A DNA stretch of 64,000 nt, taken from an uncultured Umboniibacter sp. (GTDB taxonomy: Bacteria; Pseudomonadota; Gammaproteobacteria; Pseudomonadales; DSM-25080). The stretch is taken from contig NZ_CANMGY010000003.1 of the NCBI RefSeq assembly GCF_947497555.1, positions 229,209 through 293,208 on the forward strand, written 5' to 3'. How positions within the stretch are numbered: position 1 is the first letter of the stretch; every line of letters begins with the position of its first letter. The position numbers and the translations under genes are program-made. The notes beneath the pieces were generated by a model. That model had not been told where the DNA came from. It was given only the letters and a program-made list of their open reading frames with translations, and searched no databases. Shown one piece after another: positions 29,722 through 37,520 of the stretch.

Positions 29722-30870
29722 CTAATGTACCAATAAACGTTCCAGTGCATTGGCGCGTAGATTACCCCAAAAAAGCTGATAATCAGCTAAGTGCAAGTCT
29801 CCTTCGGCCGAGACAAGCCCTCGAAATGGGGAGGTATCATTTACACCCGAGACGCGTAGTATTCCATTCCGACATTCGGCTCCGTATTGACCCAGCTCAA
29901 GCTGTTCAACACTGGGAGTGACACCGGTAGCTTGGTTCGCCATCGCCGCGGTTTCGTCCAGCGAAGCGGAAATCACCAATGAGCCCAAATTAAGCTCCGC
30001 CGCCGCAGGCTCAGAGTCACTCCAGTTAATGGGATTAATACATAGCCGTTGTGATCCCCCGGTAGATCCCCATCCTTCCGGGTACCAAAGTGGATACTGA
30101 CCCGTTAAGTTCGCGGTGGGGATCGCACTATCCCAATGAAGTAGGCAACCCTGGTCGAACTCAGACGTACAGTTCTTGATATCCAAATAGACTGACTCGG
30201 CATAGTCCTTGGGAACGGCGTAACCCACGGTATAGGCCGCGACCAGCTGAGCATGCAGCGGTTGGTCGTCTACGTACTCTTTCAGTAATCGCAGCGCATG
30301 AACCGTACCCTGGCTATGGCTCACAACAAAAAATGGGCGATTCGGATCTCGTTCCGCGAGGAAGACCTCAAAGGCCGATGCGATATCTTCGTAGGCCACA
30401 TCGAGTGCCTGAACGCCATCGTCATAGTTGCGCTCAAAAAACACCGCCATCCCAGCTTGTCGGTACTCGGGGGCCCAAACCTCACAACACTCTGAAAATG
30501 CAGTCGCCTGTGCCAATAACATTGCCTGGGTCTGTTCACTCGCAAAACTGGGCGTAGTCATTGGCGAATTCCAAGAACTTGGCGAGTAGTAGCCAGTGGG
30601 ATGGATATAGAAAGCATCCGCCATGGGCGACGCTAACATCAGCCCCTGCTCATCGAGCCCGGTCTCAAGCATCGATTGATTACCCGGGAATGCCGCCCAA
30701 CTACTCGCCTGTTGGTAGTTCGGCGCCGCGACGGTTTCCGACGCGGAGAATGGAACGGCCGGACTCATCGCCCATTCAAGTAATTCTCCACGGAAAAGAT
30801 AAAAAATCGACAGCGCGAGAAGGACAACTACCCCTATGGCAGAAAGCGAGATGGTAATGATGCGATTCAT
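29722..30870 (-). CDS. DUF3089 family alpha/beta-hydrolase-like protein
   Basis: A 382-residue protein from the ATG at 30870 (MNRIITISLSAIGVVVLLAL), which gives a clean N-terminal membrane anchor or uncleaved signal. The frame continues 24 codons upstream without family similarity. DUF3089 blocks are ADAFYIHPTGYYSPSSWN, CEVWAPEYRQAGMAVFF and the nucleophile elbow FFVVSHSQGTVHALRLLKEY (about residues 190-210). This suggests a periplasm-facing lipase- or esterase-like enzyme; the substrate is unknown. An AGGAG site lies about 12 bases before the start, which is rather far. Upstream is a 330-bp non-coding gap. Confidence 0.82.
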   Translation of the reverse strand: MNRIITISLSAIGVVVLLALSIFYLFRGELLEWAMSPAVPFSASETVAAPNYQQASSWAAFPGNQSMLETGLDEQGLMLASPMADAFYIHPTGYYSPSSWNSPMTTPSFASEQTQAMLLAQATAFSECCEVWAPEYRQAGMAVFFERNYDDGVQALDVAYEDIASAFEVFLAERDPNRPFFVVSHSQGTVHALRLLKEYVDDQPLHAQLVAAYTVGYAVPKDYAESVYLDIKNCTSEFDQGCLLHWDSAIPTANLTGQYPLWYPEGWGSTGGSQRLCINPINWSDSEPAAAELNLGSLVISASLDETAAMANQATGVTPSVEQLELGQYGAECRNGILRVSGVNDTSPFRGLVSAEGDLHLADYQLFWGNLRANALERLLVH

Positions 30871-31089
30871 AGTAAAGCCGACTCCTGAAGAAAGCTTGAG
30901 ACGATTGAGTAGCACCACCGTTAGGGAGCTGTGACAGTACAAACTCTAGCTGAACGATGTTAACTCAATAAACTAGTTGATGAACAGCATAGTTGTATCG
31001 GGCGATCGAGAGGTCTCGAAATTTCGGACAGTCGATCTGATTGTTACGACGAGTACAGAGTAATAATCCAATATATGGTCCGGATCATA

Positions 31090-31126
31090 GTCACTTTCCG
31101 AGCGCTCAAAGCACTCGGGGAGTGAC
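31090..31126. other. Long imperfect hairpin in a 333-bp gene-free gap (30871-31203)
   Basis: GTCACT, TT, CCGAGCGCT, a 3-nt CAA loop, AGCACTCGG, GG, AGTGAC. Read as plus-strand RNA it folds into a 17-bp stem with two U-G pairs and one C-A mismatch; as minus-strand RNA the mismatch becomes a G-U pair. It lies between the DUF3089 gene and the end of the kinase/SDR pair, so it may terminate the latter, but neither side has an adjacent U tract. I see no gene in the rest of the gap. Confidence 0.5.
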
Positions 31127-31203
31127 GACAATCAGCATTATTTTGTTAACAAACGCCCGCTGACCAACATGATGTATATGCTCTGACTCTAGCTTAGTGC
31201 CCG

Positions 31204-32265
31204 TTAATTACCCGGAAGCTGAACGAGCTTTCGACAATGATTACCCATCGCGTTAACAGCTGCCTTAAACATTGCGAATCGCTGGTCTTGAGTTTGCCCG
31301 TGATAGTAGCGGTAATAAATCTGCTGCAGAATAACCAAATTACGCCAATAGCCGTATACTAAGTAGAACTTAAAATTAGTGGTATCAATTCCAGTCTTAC
31401 TTGAATAGTACGCCAAAATTTCATCACGTGTGGGCATTCCTTCATCCATTGACGGTTGGGTGATCAGACCCTTCATATAATCAGGATCATCCGCTTGGAT
31501 CCAATAAGCCAACGTATTTCCCAAATCCATCAGCGGATCGCCAAGCGCTGAAATCTCCCAATCTAGGACCGCGCCAACTTCTCGGGTATCCGAATCGATG
31601 ATGACGTTATCTAGGCGAAAATCACCGTGAACAATACAGGCGCCAATCTCTTTACTCGGGCGATTAGACTCAAGCCAAGCCTGAACGTCCAAAAAATCAT
31701 CGACATCATCGGTCTTCGCTTTGTTAAAACGCTTATTCCAACCGCCAATTTGACGTTCGATATACCCCTCTGGTTTACCAAACTCTGTTAAACCAACGGC
31801 TTCAATATCCGTGTTATGGAGGGCAATCAACTCGTCAAACACCCTAAATACGAGTGCCCGTTTTTCGTCATTGGAGAGCGACCATTCGGACGGGAACTGA
31901 TTCCGAATTAAGGTCCCCTCTACCCGCTCCATCACATAGAACTCTGCGCCGATGACACTCTCATCATCCGTATAAAACAAGGTCTGAGGCACGTGAATAC
32001 TGGAATCTTTGAGTGCCGACATCACAAAGTACTCGCGATGCATTGAGTGCCCACTTTTTGGTCGGGTACCGAACGGAGGGCGACGCAACACAAGTGAGCG
32101 CGAGCCGAACTTGACTTCATAGGTTAAATTCGAGTTCCCACCAGGGAATTGGCGAACGGACATCTCACCCTCCAATCCCGATATATTCGTGCGCAGGCAA
32201 GCCTCAAGGTCATCCCAATTCAATTCTTCACCCGCTTTGATGTCCACAGTAGTGTTGTTGCTCAT
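31204..32265 (-). CDS. Phosphotransferase (APH/ACAD10-like) family protein
   Basis: A 353-residue kinase-fold protein. The nucleotide-binding N-lobe has VLRRPPFGTRPKSGHSMHRE and the hinge region AEFYVMERVEG. The catalytic loop is CIVHGDFRLDNVIID (about residues 205-219) and the metal-binding motif is VLDWEISALGDPLMDLG. This subgroup is often found with acyl-CoA dehydrogenases (the ACAD10/11 arrangement) and may phosphorylate hydroxy-acyl-CoAs. No acyl-CoA dehydrogenase is here; instead it overlaps an SDR gene by 4 bp (ATGA). The role in fatty- or hydroxy-acid breakdown is inferred from the family. Confidence 0.88.
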   Translation of the reverse strand: MSNNTTVDIKAGEELNWDDLEACLRTNISGLEGEMSVRQFPGGNSNLTYEVKFGSRSLVLRRPPFGTRPKSGHSMHREYFVMSALKDSSIHVPQTLFYTDDESVIGAEFYVMERVEGTLIRNQFPSEWSLSNDEKRALVFRVFDELIALHNTDIEAVGLTEFGKPEGYIERQIGGWNKRFNKAKTDDVDDFLDVQAWLESNRPSKEIGACIVHGDFRLDNVIIDSDTREVGAVLDWEISALGDPLMDLGNTLAYWIQADDPDYMKGLITQPSMDEGMPTRDEILAYYSSKTGIDTTNFKFYLVYGYWRNLVILQQIYYRYYHGQTQDQRFAMFKAAVNAMGNHCRKLVQLPGN

Positions 32266-33092
32266 TTTGACTCCTTGAGTTGACTGACCGGTAGTCTAAT
32301 ACCTGATTCTGGGTTAATGGCTATCGACTGTCGGCGTAACTTCCTCATTCCACCTATCCACCGGCCATAATTATCGGCTTTCGCCGCAAAAAATTTCTTA
32401 ACTTCAGGGTGTGGCAGAATCATAAAGTCTCCCGACTCTAATCCCGCTAAAACACTTTCGGCTACCTGATCCGGGGTCAGTACCCCCGCTATGTCGCTAT
32501 GTCCGTCTGCCATCCCGATAAGCCCGGTTGCGACCGCCTGTGGAGCGAGGACTGATACGCCAATCCCGTCGTCACCGTGGGTAATGGCCAACGATTCAGC
32601 AAAGCCAATTGCTGCATGCTTAGTCGTTGAATAAGCCGCATCACCAATCTGATTTAGCAAGCCTGCAGCCGAGGCGGTGTTAAGAAACCAGCCTGTTTTT
32701 CTGGCTATGAAATGCGGTAAGCATGCACGAGCCGCGTAAACATGTGCCATCACGTGAAGTTGCCAGAGCAAATTCCAATCGTCGTTGCTTGCCGAAGTGG
32801 CCCACCAAGGTTCGCCGTCACCTTTACCTGTTCCGGCGTTGGACACGAATAGGTCGATGGCCCCCTCTTCAGTTTCAATGCGATCGACAAGTTCCTTGAG
32901 TGCAACTTCATCGCACACATCAAGACTAGCGCTCAGCCCTTCTACATCATCGGCTACTTTCTTGGCTGCTAGGGCATCACGATCAACGATGATAATCTGC
33001 TTAGCACCCGCTGCGTGAAAGCATCTCGCAAGCGCTGCGCCAATGCCAGCCGCTCCCCCAGTGATCACAATTCGAGAGTCTTTTATTTTCAT
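32262..33092 (-). CDS. Short-chain dehydrogenase/reductase
   Basis: A 276-residue classical SDR. The cofactor site is VITGGAAGIGAALARCF (about residues 9-25), with the acidic residue in IIVDRD suggesting NAD preference. Further blocks are LFVSNAGTGKG, the catalytic Ser in TASAAGLL and the YxxxK in AAYSTTKHAAIGFAES. It is first in a two-gene operon with the kinase-like gene, overlapping it by 4 bp, and is divergent from glpK. It probably oxidises a hydroxyacyl or alcohol intermediate; the substrate is not known. Confidence 0.92.
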   Translation of the reverse strand: MKIKDSRIVITGGAAGIGAALARCFHAAGAKQIIIVDRDALAAKKVADDVEGLSASLDVCDEVALKELVDRIETEEGAIDLFVSNAGTGKGDGEPWWATSASNDDWNLLWQLHVMAHVYAARACLPHFIARKTGWFLNTASAAGLLNQIGDAAYSTTKHAAIGFAESLAITHGDDGIGVSVLAPQAVATGLIGMADGHSDIAGVLTPDQVAESVLAGLESGDFMILPHPEVKKFFAAKADNYGRWIGGMRKLRRQSIAINPESGIRLPVSQLKESK

Positions 33093-33234
33093 TCTTAGCT
33101 CCTATTTCGGATCTAGCTTAACACGCGGTAGCGTCTAAATTGCACTAGGGTAAATCATTAGCGAAGATGCATCAAAGCCAAAAACTGGGTAGAGTGATAC
33201 TCCAGAATTTGTATTTTAATCGCTGAGGATACCT

Positions 33235-34725
33235 ATGAGCTACCTACTCACTATCGACCAGGGGACGACCAGTTCACGAGCGATTATCTTTGCTGCTGAC
33301 TTTACTGAGGTTGCTAGCCATCAAGTCGAGTTTCAACAGTTCTTCCCCAGCAACGGCTGGGTTGAGCACGACGCGCTTGAGATATGGGAATCTGTATTAA
33401 TTACCGTACGCCAAGCTCTTCATAAGGCCCATCTTAGCGCTGAGGATATCACTGCAATAGGCATAACTAATCAGCGAGAAACGGTTGTGGCGTGGCAGCG
33501 AAGTACGGGGAAACCCATCGCTCCCGCCATAGTGTGGCAAGATAGACGTACCGAGTCCGTCTGCCGCCGCTTGCGCGAGCAGAATCTTGGCGAAGGCATC
33601 AAACATAAAACCGGCTTAGTGCTCGATCCTTATTTTTCAGCCTCAAAAATTCAGTGGCTCCTCGAGAACACTTCTGGCGCTAGGGAACTCATGATCGAGG
33701 GCGACGTGCTAGTTGGTACGATGGATAGCTGGCTTATTTGGAACCTCACCGGCGGCGAGGTCCATGCTACCGATGCCACGAATGCGTCGCGAACTCAGCT
33801 GTTCAATATTCGCAAGCAATGTTGGGACGAAGAGTTGATGACGCTATTTGGCGTCCCGGAAGCGATACTTCCCGATGTTTACGATAGCGCTGATGACTTT
33901 GGTGAAACCGACTCCTCACTTTTCGGCCATTCCATTCCGATTCGAGGCGTTGCAGGTGATCAGCAGGCGGCACTAATTGGACAACGCTGCTGGCAATCCG
34001 GAGATATAAAATCTACCTATGGTACCGGGTGCTTTGCCATGGCGAACACTGGATCTAGTATTGTTTACAGTGAACACCAACTTCTCTCTACCGTTGCCTA
34101 CCGAATTAATGGCCGAACTCACTATGCCATTGAAGGTTCAATATTCATGGCGGGAGCCGTCATTCAGTGGCTAAGAGATTCCCTTTGTATTATTTCCTCT
34201 GCCGATGAATGTGAGAACTTGGCCGCAGCGGTTGATATTGATCACGGAGTGGTCATGGTGCCCGCGTTTACGGGTTTAGGTGCGCCACATTGGGCTGCTG
34301 ACACTCGTGCGAGTATTAGCGGTATGACGCGCGGCACTGATAAACGCCACATAGCCAGTGCCGCCTTACAAAGTGTCGCGTTTCAAAGTGCTGATTTGTT
34401 CGCGGCGATGCGCTCCGATGGTGTGGAGCTAAAGCAGCTCAAAGTAGATGGCGGAATGGTGAATAATTCACTCTTTTGCCAGTGGTTGGCGGACGTCTCT
34501 GAACTAAGCATACAGCGCAGCGGCTTTACCGAGGCCACGGCGCTTGGCGCTGCCTATTTGGCGGCTCTCGGTGCCGGCATTGTTAACGACTTAGAGGCTC
34601 TACCTCAACCCAAGGACGTTGGCGATCGCTTTGATCCCAAAGTCGACCCTGCGATCCGAGAGACATTATTATCAAGATGGCATGCTGCGGTAAGTCATGA
34701 GCTCAAGCGTTTGGATAATAGTTAA
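33235..34725 (+). CDS. glpK: Glycerol kinase
   Basis: A 496-residue FGGY-family kinase that makes sn-glycerol-3-phosphate. It begins YLLTIDQGTTSSRAIIFAAD, the phosphate-binding start. It has GITNQRETVVAWQRSTGKPI, AIVWQDRRT (substrate Arg and Asp region), YGTGCFAMANTG and the adenosine motif KVDGGMVNNSLFCQWLADV. GAGG stands seven bases before the ATG. No glpF or glpD is next to it; it is flanked by a divergent SDR gene. The stop codon is part of the first copy of a 16-bp tandem repeat (34721 onward). Confidence 0.97.
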   Translation: MSYLLTIDQGTTSSRAIIFAADFTEVASHQVEFQQFFPSNGWVEHDALEIWESVLITVRQALHKAHLSAEDITAIGITNQRETVVAWQRSTGKPIAPAIVWQDRRTESVCRRLREQNLGEGIKHKTGLVLDPYFSASKIQWLLENTSGARELMIEGDVLVGTMDSWLIWNLTGGEVHATDATNASRTQLFNIRKQCWDEELMTLFGVPEAILPDVYDSADDFGETDSSLFGHSIPIRGVAGDQQAALIGQRCWQSGDIKSTYGTGCFAMANTGSSIVYSEHQLLSTVAYRINGRTHYAIEGSIFMAGAVIQWLRDSLCIISSADECENLAAAVDIDHGVVMVPAFTGLGAPHWAADTRASISGMTRGTDKRHIASAALQSVAFQSADLFAAMRSDGVELKQLKVDGGMVNNSLFCQWLADVSELSIQRSGFTEATALGAAYLAALGAGIVNDLEALPQPKDVGDRFDPKVDPAIRETLLSRWHAAVSHELKRLDNS

Positions 34726-34811
34726 GCATTTAAGAAGTTAAGCATTTAAGAAGTTAAGCATTTAAGAAGTTAAGCATTTAAGAAGTTAAGCATTTAAGAA
34801 GTTAAGAAGTT
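34721..34811 (+). repeat. 16-bp tandem repeat at the 3' end of glpK
   Basis: Five exact copies of GTTAAGCATTTAAGAA start at 34721, 34737, 34753, 34769 and 34785. A shortened sixth copy (GTTAAGAAGTT) lies at 34801-34811. The glpK stop TAA is in the first copy. The exact identity of the copies suggests recent slippage; the copy number probably varies between strains. Confidence 0.97.
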
Positions 34812-34936
34812 ATTTAGTTAGCTAGGTCTTAACTCGCGCTTCCATAATGCCAAGTATTCTGACAGTGCCTAGCCTCCGCGTAATGGCCGCTGCTAACTTG
34901 GAGATGACCGAGCTCCCAGTAGTTAATCGCTAATCC

Positions 34937-34973
34937 AAAAAAAACCGAGCAACTCCTTCGAGCGCTCGGTTTT
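34937..34973. terminator. Bidirectional terminator between glpK and nhaA
   Basis: A 10-bp stem AAAACCGAGC/GCTCGGTTTT with a 13-nt loop. On the minus strand it is followed by eight U counting the A tract at 34937-34944, 48 bp after the nhaA stop. On the plus strand four U follow, so it may also end glpK transcripts. Confidence 0.88.
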
Positions 34974-35020
34974 GCATAACTCTATGAAGCTACCAGCTTA
35001 GGCAGCTTCTGGATGAATCA

Positions 35021-36196
35021 TCAGCCTCTGGCTACTTTTGGTAGCACCAGCCAGAGCACGAAGAAGCCTACGATTGCGGAGATCCAAGAACCGGCTAATA
35101 CACCTATTCGGTCAATCATGATCCCAGCCTCGCCGCCACCACCTGCTCCCGAGAAAGCGAGTGTACCAATGAACAGACTCATGGTTAACCCCACGCCACA
35201 GATACAGCCCACTCCGAACAAAGCGGACCAAGAAACATCCTTGGGTAGGGTTGCCCAGCCGACTAGAATTGGGATAGCGGCAAAAACGAACACGCCTATT
35301 GGCTTACCCACGGCTAAGCCAGCAGCAATACCGACTGGAATACTCCCCATTGCATCAGCTAACGGAATACCGGAGAAACTGATCCCCGTATTTGCGAAGG
35401 CGAAAATGGGCAAAATCATAAAAGCGACATAGCGATGAACGGCATGCTCAACTTTGTGGACATACCCCTCAGTACCGTCTTTGAACTTCAGCGGCAAGGT
35501 AAAGGCGAGTGCGACCCCTGCCAGCGTAGCGTGAACCCCACTCTTCAATACACATACCCACATGATGGTGCCAACAATCATGAAGATACCAAGGTGTTTA
35601 ATGTTTAACACGTTGAATAAAATCAGAACGAGTAAAGCGATACCACCAGAGATTAAAGAAAGCGTACTTAAATCCGAGGTGTAGAAAATCGCGATAATAA
35701 TGATAGCGCCTAGGTCATCCATAATTGCGAGTGCTAGTAGGAAAACCTTTAGTGCTGGCGGTACGCGGTTTCCGAGCAGGCTCAAAATCCCTAAGGCAAA
35801 AGCAATATCCGTAGCCGTTGGGATTGCCCACCCTGCCATGGCCGCTTCATTACCCCAGTTGAAGTAGGCATAGACCAGAGCGGGGACCAACATCCCACCT
35901 ACTGCTGCGAAGGCTGGCAATACAATCTGCGCGGGGGAACTTAACTCACCTTCCAAAACCTCACGCTTTACTTCCAAGCCAATCATGAGGAAGAAAACAG
36001 CCATGAGTCCATCGTTAATCCATAGGAGAAGTGGCTTCTCGATATCGAGAGAACCTACTCGAATCTGAACAATTAAATCCAACCAAGCCTGATAATATTC
36101 ATTCAGCGGCGTATTCGCCACAATCATCGCTGCAGCCATTGCAATCACAAGCAGCATTCCGCCTGCGGCTTCCCAACGTAAAAAATCCTTGAGCAT
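35021..36196 (-). CDS. nhaA: Na+/H+ antiporter NhaA
   Basis: A 391-residue antiporter of the normal NhaA length when started at the ATG at 36196 (MLKDFLRWEAAGGMLLVIAM), which has TAGGA seven bases upstream. The frame runs 20 codons further up but those residues are not NhaA-like. Key motifs are the helix II block LLWINDGLMAVFFLMIGLEVKRE, the helix IV unwound region GWAIPTATDIAFALGILSLLG, and the helix V Asp pair in FLLALAIMDDLGAIIIIAIFY. It exports sodium at alkaline pH, in keeping with a marine life. It is monocistronic, between sspB and the terminator at 34937-34973. Confidence 0.96.
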   Translation of the reverse strand: MLKDFLRWEAAGGMLLVIAMAAAMIVANTPLNEYYQAWLDLIVQIRVGSLDIEKPLLLWINDGLMAVFFLMIGLEVKREVLEGELSSPAQIVLPAFAAVGGMLVPALVYAYFNWGNEAAMAGWAIPTATDIAFALGILSLLGNRVPPALKVFLLALAIMDDLGAIIIIAIFYTSDLSTLSLISGGIALLVLILFNVLNIKHLGIFMIVGTIMWVCVLKSGVHATLAGVALAFTLPLKFKDGTEGYVHKVEHAVHRYVAFMILPIFAFANTGISFSGIPLADAMGSIPVGIAAGLAVGKPIGVFVFAAIPILVGWATLPKDVSWSALFGVGCICGVGLTMSLFIGTLAFSGAGGGGEAGIMIDRIGVLAGSWISAIVGFFVLWLVLPKVARG

Positions 36197-36301
36197 AGGT
36201 TTTCCTATTATTAAGTAGTGTTCTAAAGCATTTCCAAACGCGTGGTAATGTTCCATCTCTGAGCGCGAGATGATCTCTGTTCGCGTTGTTTAATTATGCC
36301 G

Positions 36302-36739
36302 TTACTTTACAACCTTAAGCGAAGGACGTCCTTTAGTAGTTGACGAAGGCGGGGGCGAGTCGGGATCAGGGTCATCACTATCTACTGCTAATATTGTTCC
36401 CTCACTGAGGGAGTAAGGCTCAATCTCCTGAGGATCAAAGAACATCCCCTCGTTGGATTCCTGCGCAACCAAACCCAACACTGCCCAGATAGGAACCCAG
36501 ATGGTTCTAGGGATGCCACCAAAGCGAGCATTAAAGCTAATACCGTCATTGTGCAAGACTAAGTTCTGTACAGCCGAAGGCGCAATGTTGAGCACGATCT
36601 GGCCTTTACTAACGTATTCCTGAGGGACTTCTACATCTTTAGCTAATGCATTGACATAGAGATAGGGGGTCGCGTTATTGTCAAGAATCCAGTCGTAGAC
36701 AGCTCTACAAACATAGCCTCTATTGGGGGTCATCTTCAT
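36302..36739 (-). CDS. sspB: ClpXP adaptor, stringent starvation protein B
   Basis: A 145-residue SspB that brings ssrA-tagged proteins to ClpXP. The folded domain (about residues 1-110) contains RAVYDWILDNNATPYLYVNA, the VLNIAPSAVQNLVLHNDGISFNARFGG core and VPIWAVLGLVAQESNEGMFF. Next is a disordered, Asp/Pro/Ser-rich linker. It ends with the ClpX-binding tail GRPSLKVVK, matching the E. coli tail. It follows sspA with a hairpin in between (36757-36780), so its expression may be partly uncoupled from sspA. Confidence 0.95.
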   Translation of the reverse strand: MKMTPNRGYVCRAVYDWILDNNATPYLYVNALAKDVEVPQEYVSKGQIVLNIAPSAVQNLVLHNDGISFNARFGGIPRTIWVPIWAVLGLVAQESNEGMFFDPQEIEPYSLSEGTILAVDSDDPDPDSPPPSSTTKGRPSLKVVK

Positions 36740-36756
36740 TGTTACATCCTTAAAGC

Positions 36757-36780
36757 AAAAATGGCGCCAAAAGGCGCCAT
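36757..36780 (-). terminator. Intercistronic terminator/attenuator between sspA and sspB
   Basis: A perfect 8-bp stem ATGGCGCC/GGCGCCAT with an UUUU loop, followed on the minus strand by five U. It lies 19 bp after the sspA stop and about 20 bp before the sspB start, overlapping the sspB leader. It would end part of the transcripts at sspA. Confidence 0.8.
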
Positions 36781-36799
36781 TGTGAGACCGTATTCTTAA

Positions 36800-37435
36800 T
36801 TATAGATCACGCATCTCTTTTTCCAAATCCGTCAATGAGTTTTGGAACGACTCGCGTTCGAAAAGGCGCGTCATATAGCCCTGCAGTAATTCAGCAGACT
36901 TGCCTTCGCCCAAATCGATACCCAGTAGCGGTAAGCGCCACAGGATAGGAGCCATACAGCAATCTACCAACGTCAGCTCTTCGCTCATAAAGTAGTCAAG
37001 CTCACCGAATACCGGCGCTGTAGAGAGTAGACCTTCACGCAGTCGCTTACGGGCAAGTTCGATAACCTTAGGGTCCTCATGAGTCTGAATAACACTGATG
37101 AGCGGCGCCCAATCACGTTCAATTCGATACATCAACTGGCGGCTTTCAGCTCGCGCAACAGGATATACAGGTAGTAGAGGTGGGTGCGGGAATCGCTCAT
37201 CAAGATATTCCATCATCACCTTTGACTCGTACAAAGCTAAGTCACGATCAAGCAAGGTTGGAACGGTACCGTAGGGATTTAATTCGAGTAATTCCTGCGG
37301 TCTGTCATTTAAATCAACGTCTACGATTTCTACCGTGACGCCTTTCTCAGCGAGAACAATACGAACGCGGTGACAAAATTGACAAGTGGCATTAGAAAAA
37401 AATGTCATGGAGGATCGCTTAGCGACAACACCCAT
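36800..37435 (-). CDS. sspA: Stringent starvation protein A (GST-fold RNA polymerase-associated protein)
   Basis: A 211-residue GST-fold protein. The N-terminal thioredoxin-like domain reads SSMTFFSNATCQFCHRVRIV, then LAEKGVTVEIVDVDL and NPYGTVPTLLDRDLALYESK. The diagnostic SspA stretch VMMEYLDERFPHPPLLPVYPVAR follows, then a helical C-terminal domain. SspA binds RNA polymerase and alters transcription in starvation and acid stress. A CxxC (Cys-Gln-Phe-Cys) sits where glutathione contacts lie in GSTs. It lies downstream of the cytochrome bc1 genes, the usual gammaproteobacterial order. Confidence 0.95.
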   Translation of the reverse strand: MGVVAKRSSMTFFSNATCQFCHRVRIVLAEKGVTVEIVDVDLNDRPQELLELNPYGTVPTLLDRDLALYESKVMMEYLDERFPHPPLLPVYPVARAESRQLMYRIERDWAPLISVIQTHEDPKVIELARKRLREGLLSTAPVFGELDYFMSEELTLVDCCMAPILWRLPLLGIDLGEGKSAELLQGYMTRLFERESFQNSLTDLEKEMRDL

Positions 37436-37520
37436 AGAAGTTACCTCGACTGTTCAAAATATAAAAGCACAAAAGGGCAGCTGTAAAAGCTGCCCTCGAT
37501 AAATTCAGCTAAACAAGTGT

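Noticed and set aside
35013..35432. Plus-strand frame of 139 codons opposite nhaA
   Set aside because: Pro/Ile-rich antisense of membrane helices; no ribosome site; shadow of nhaA.
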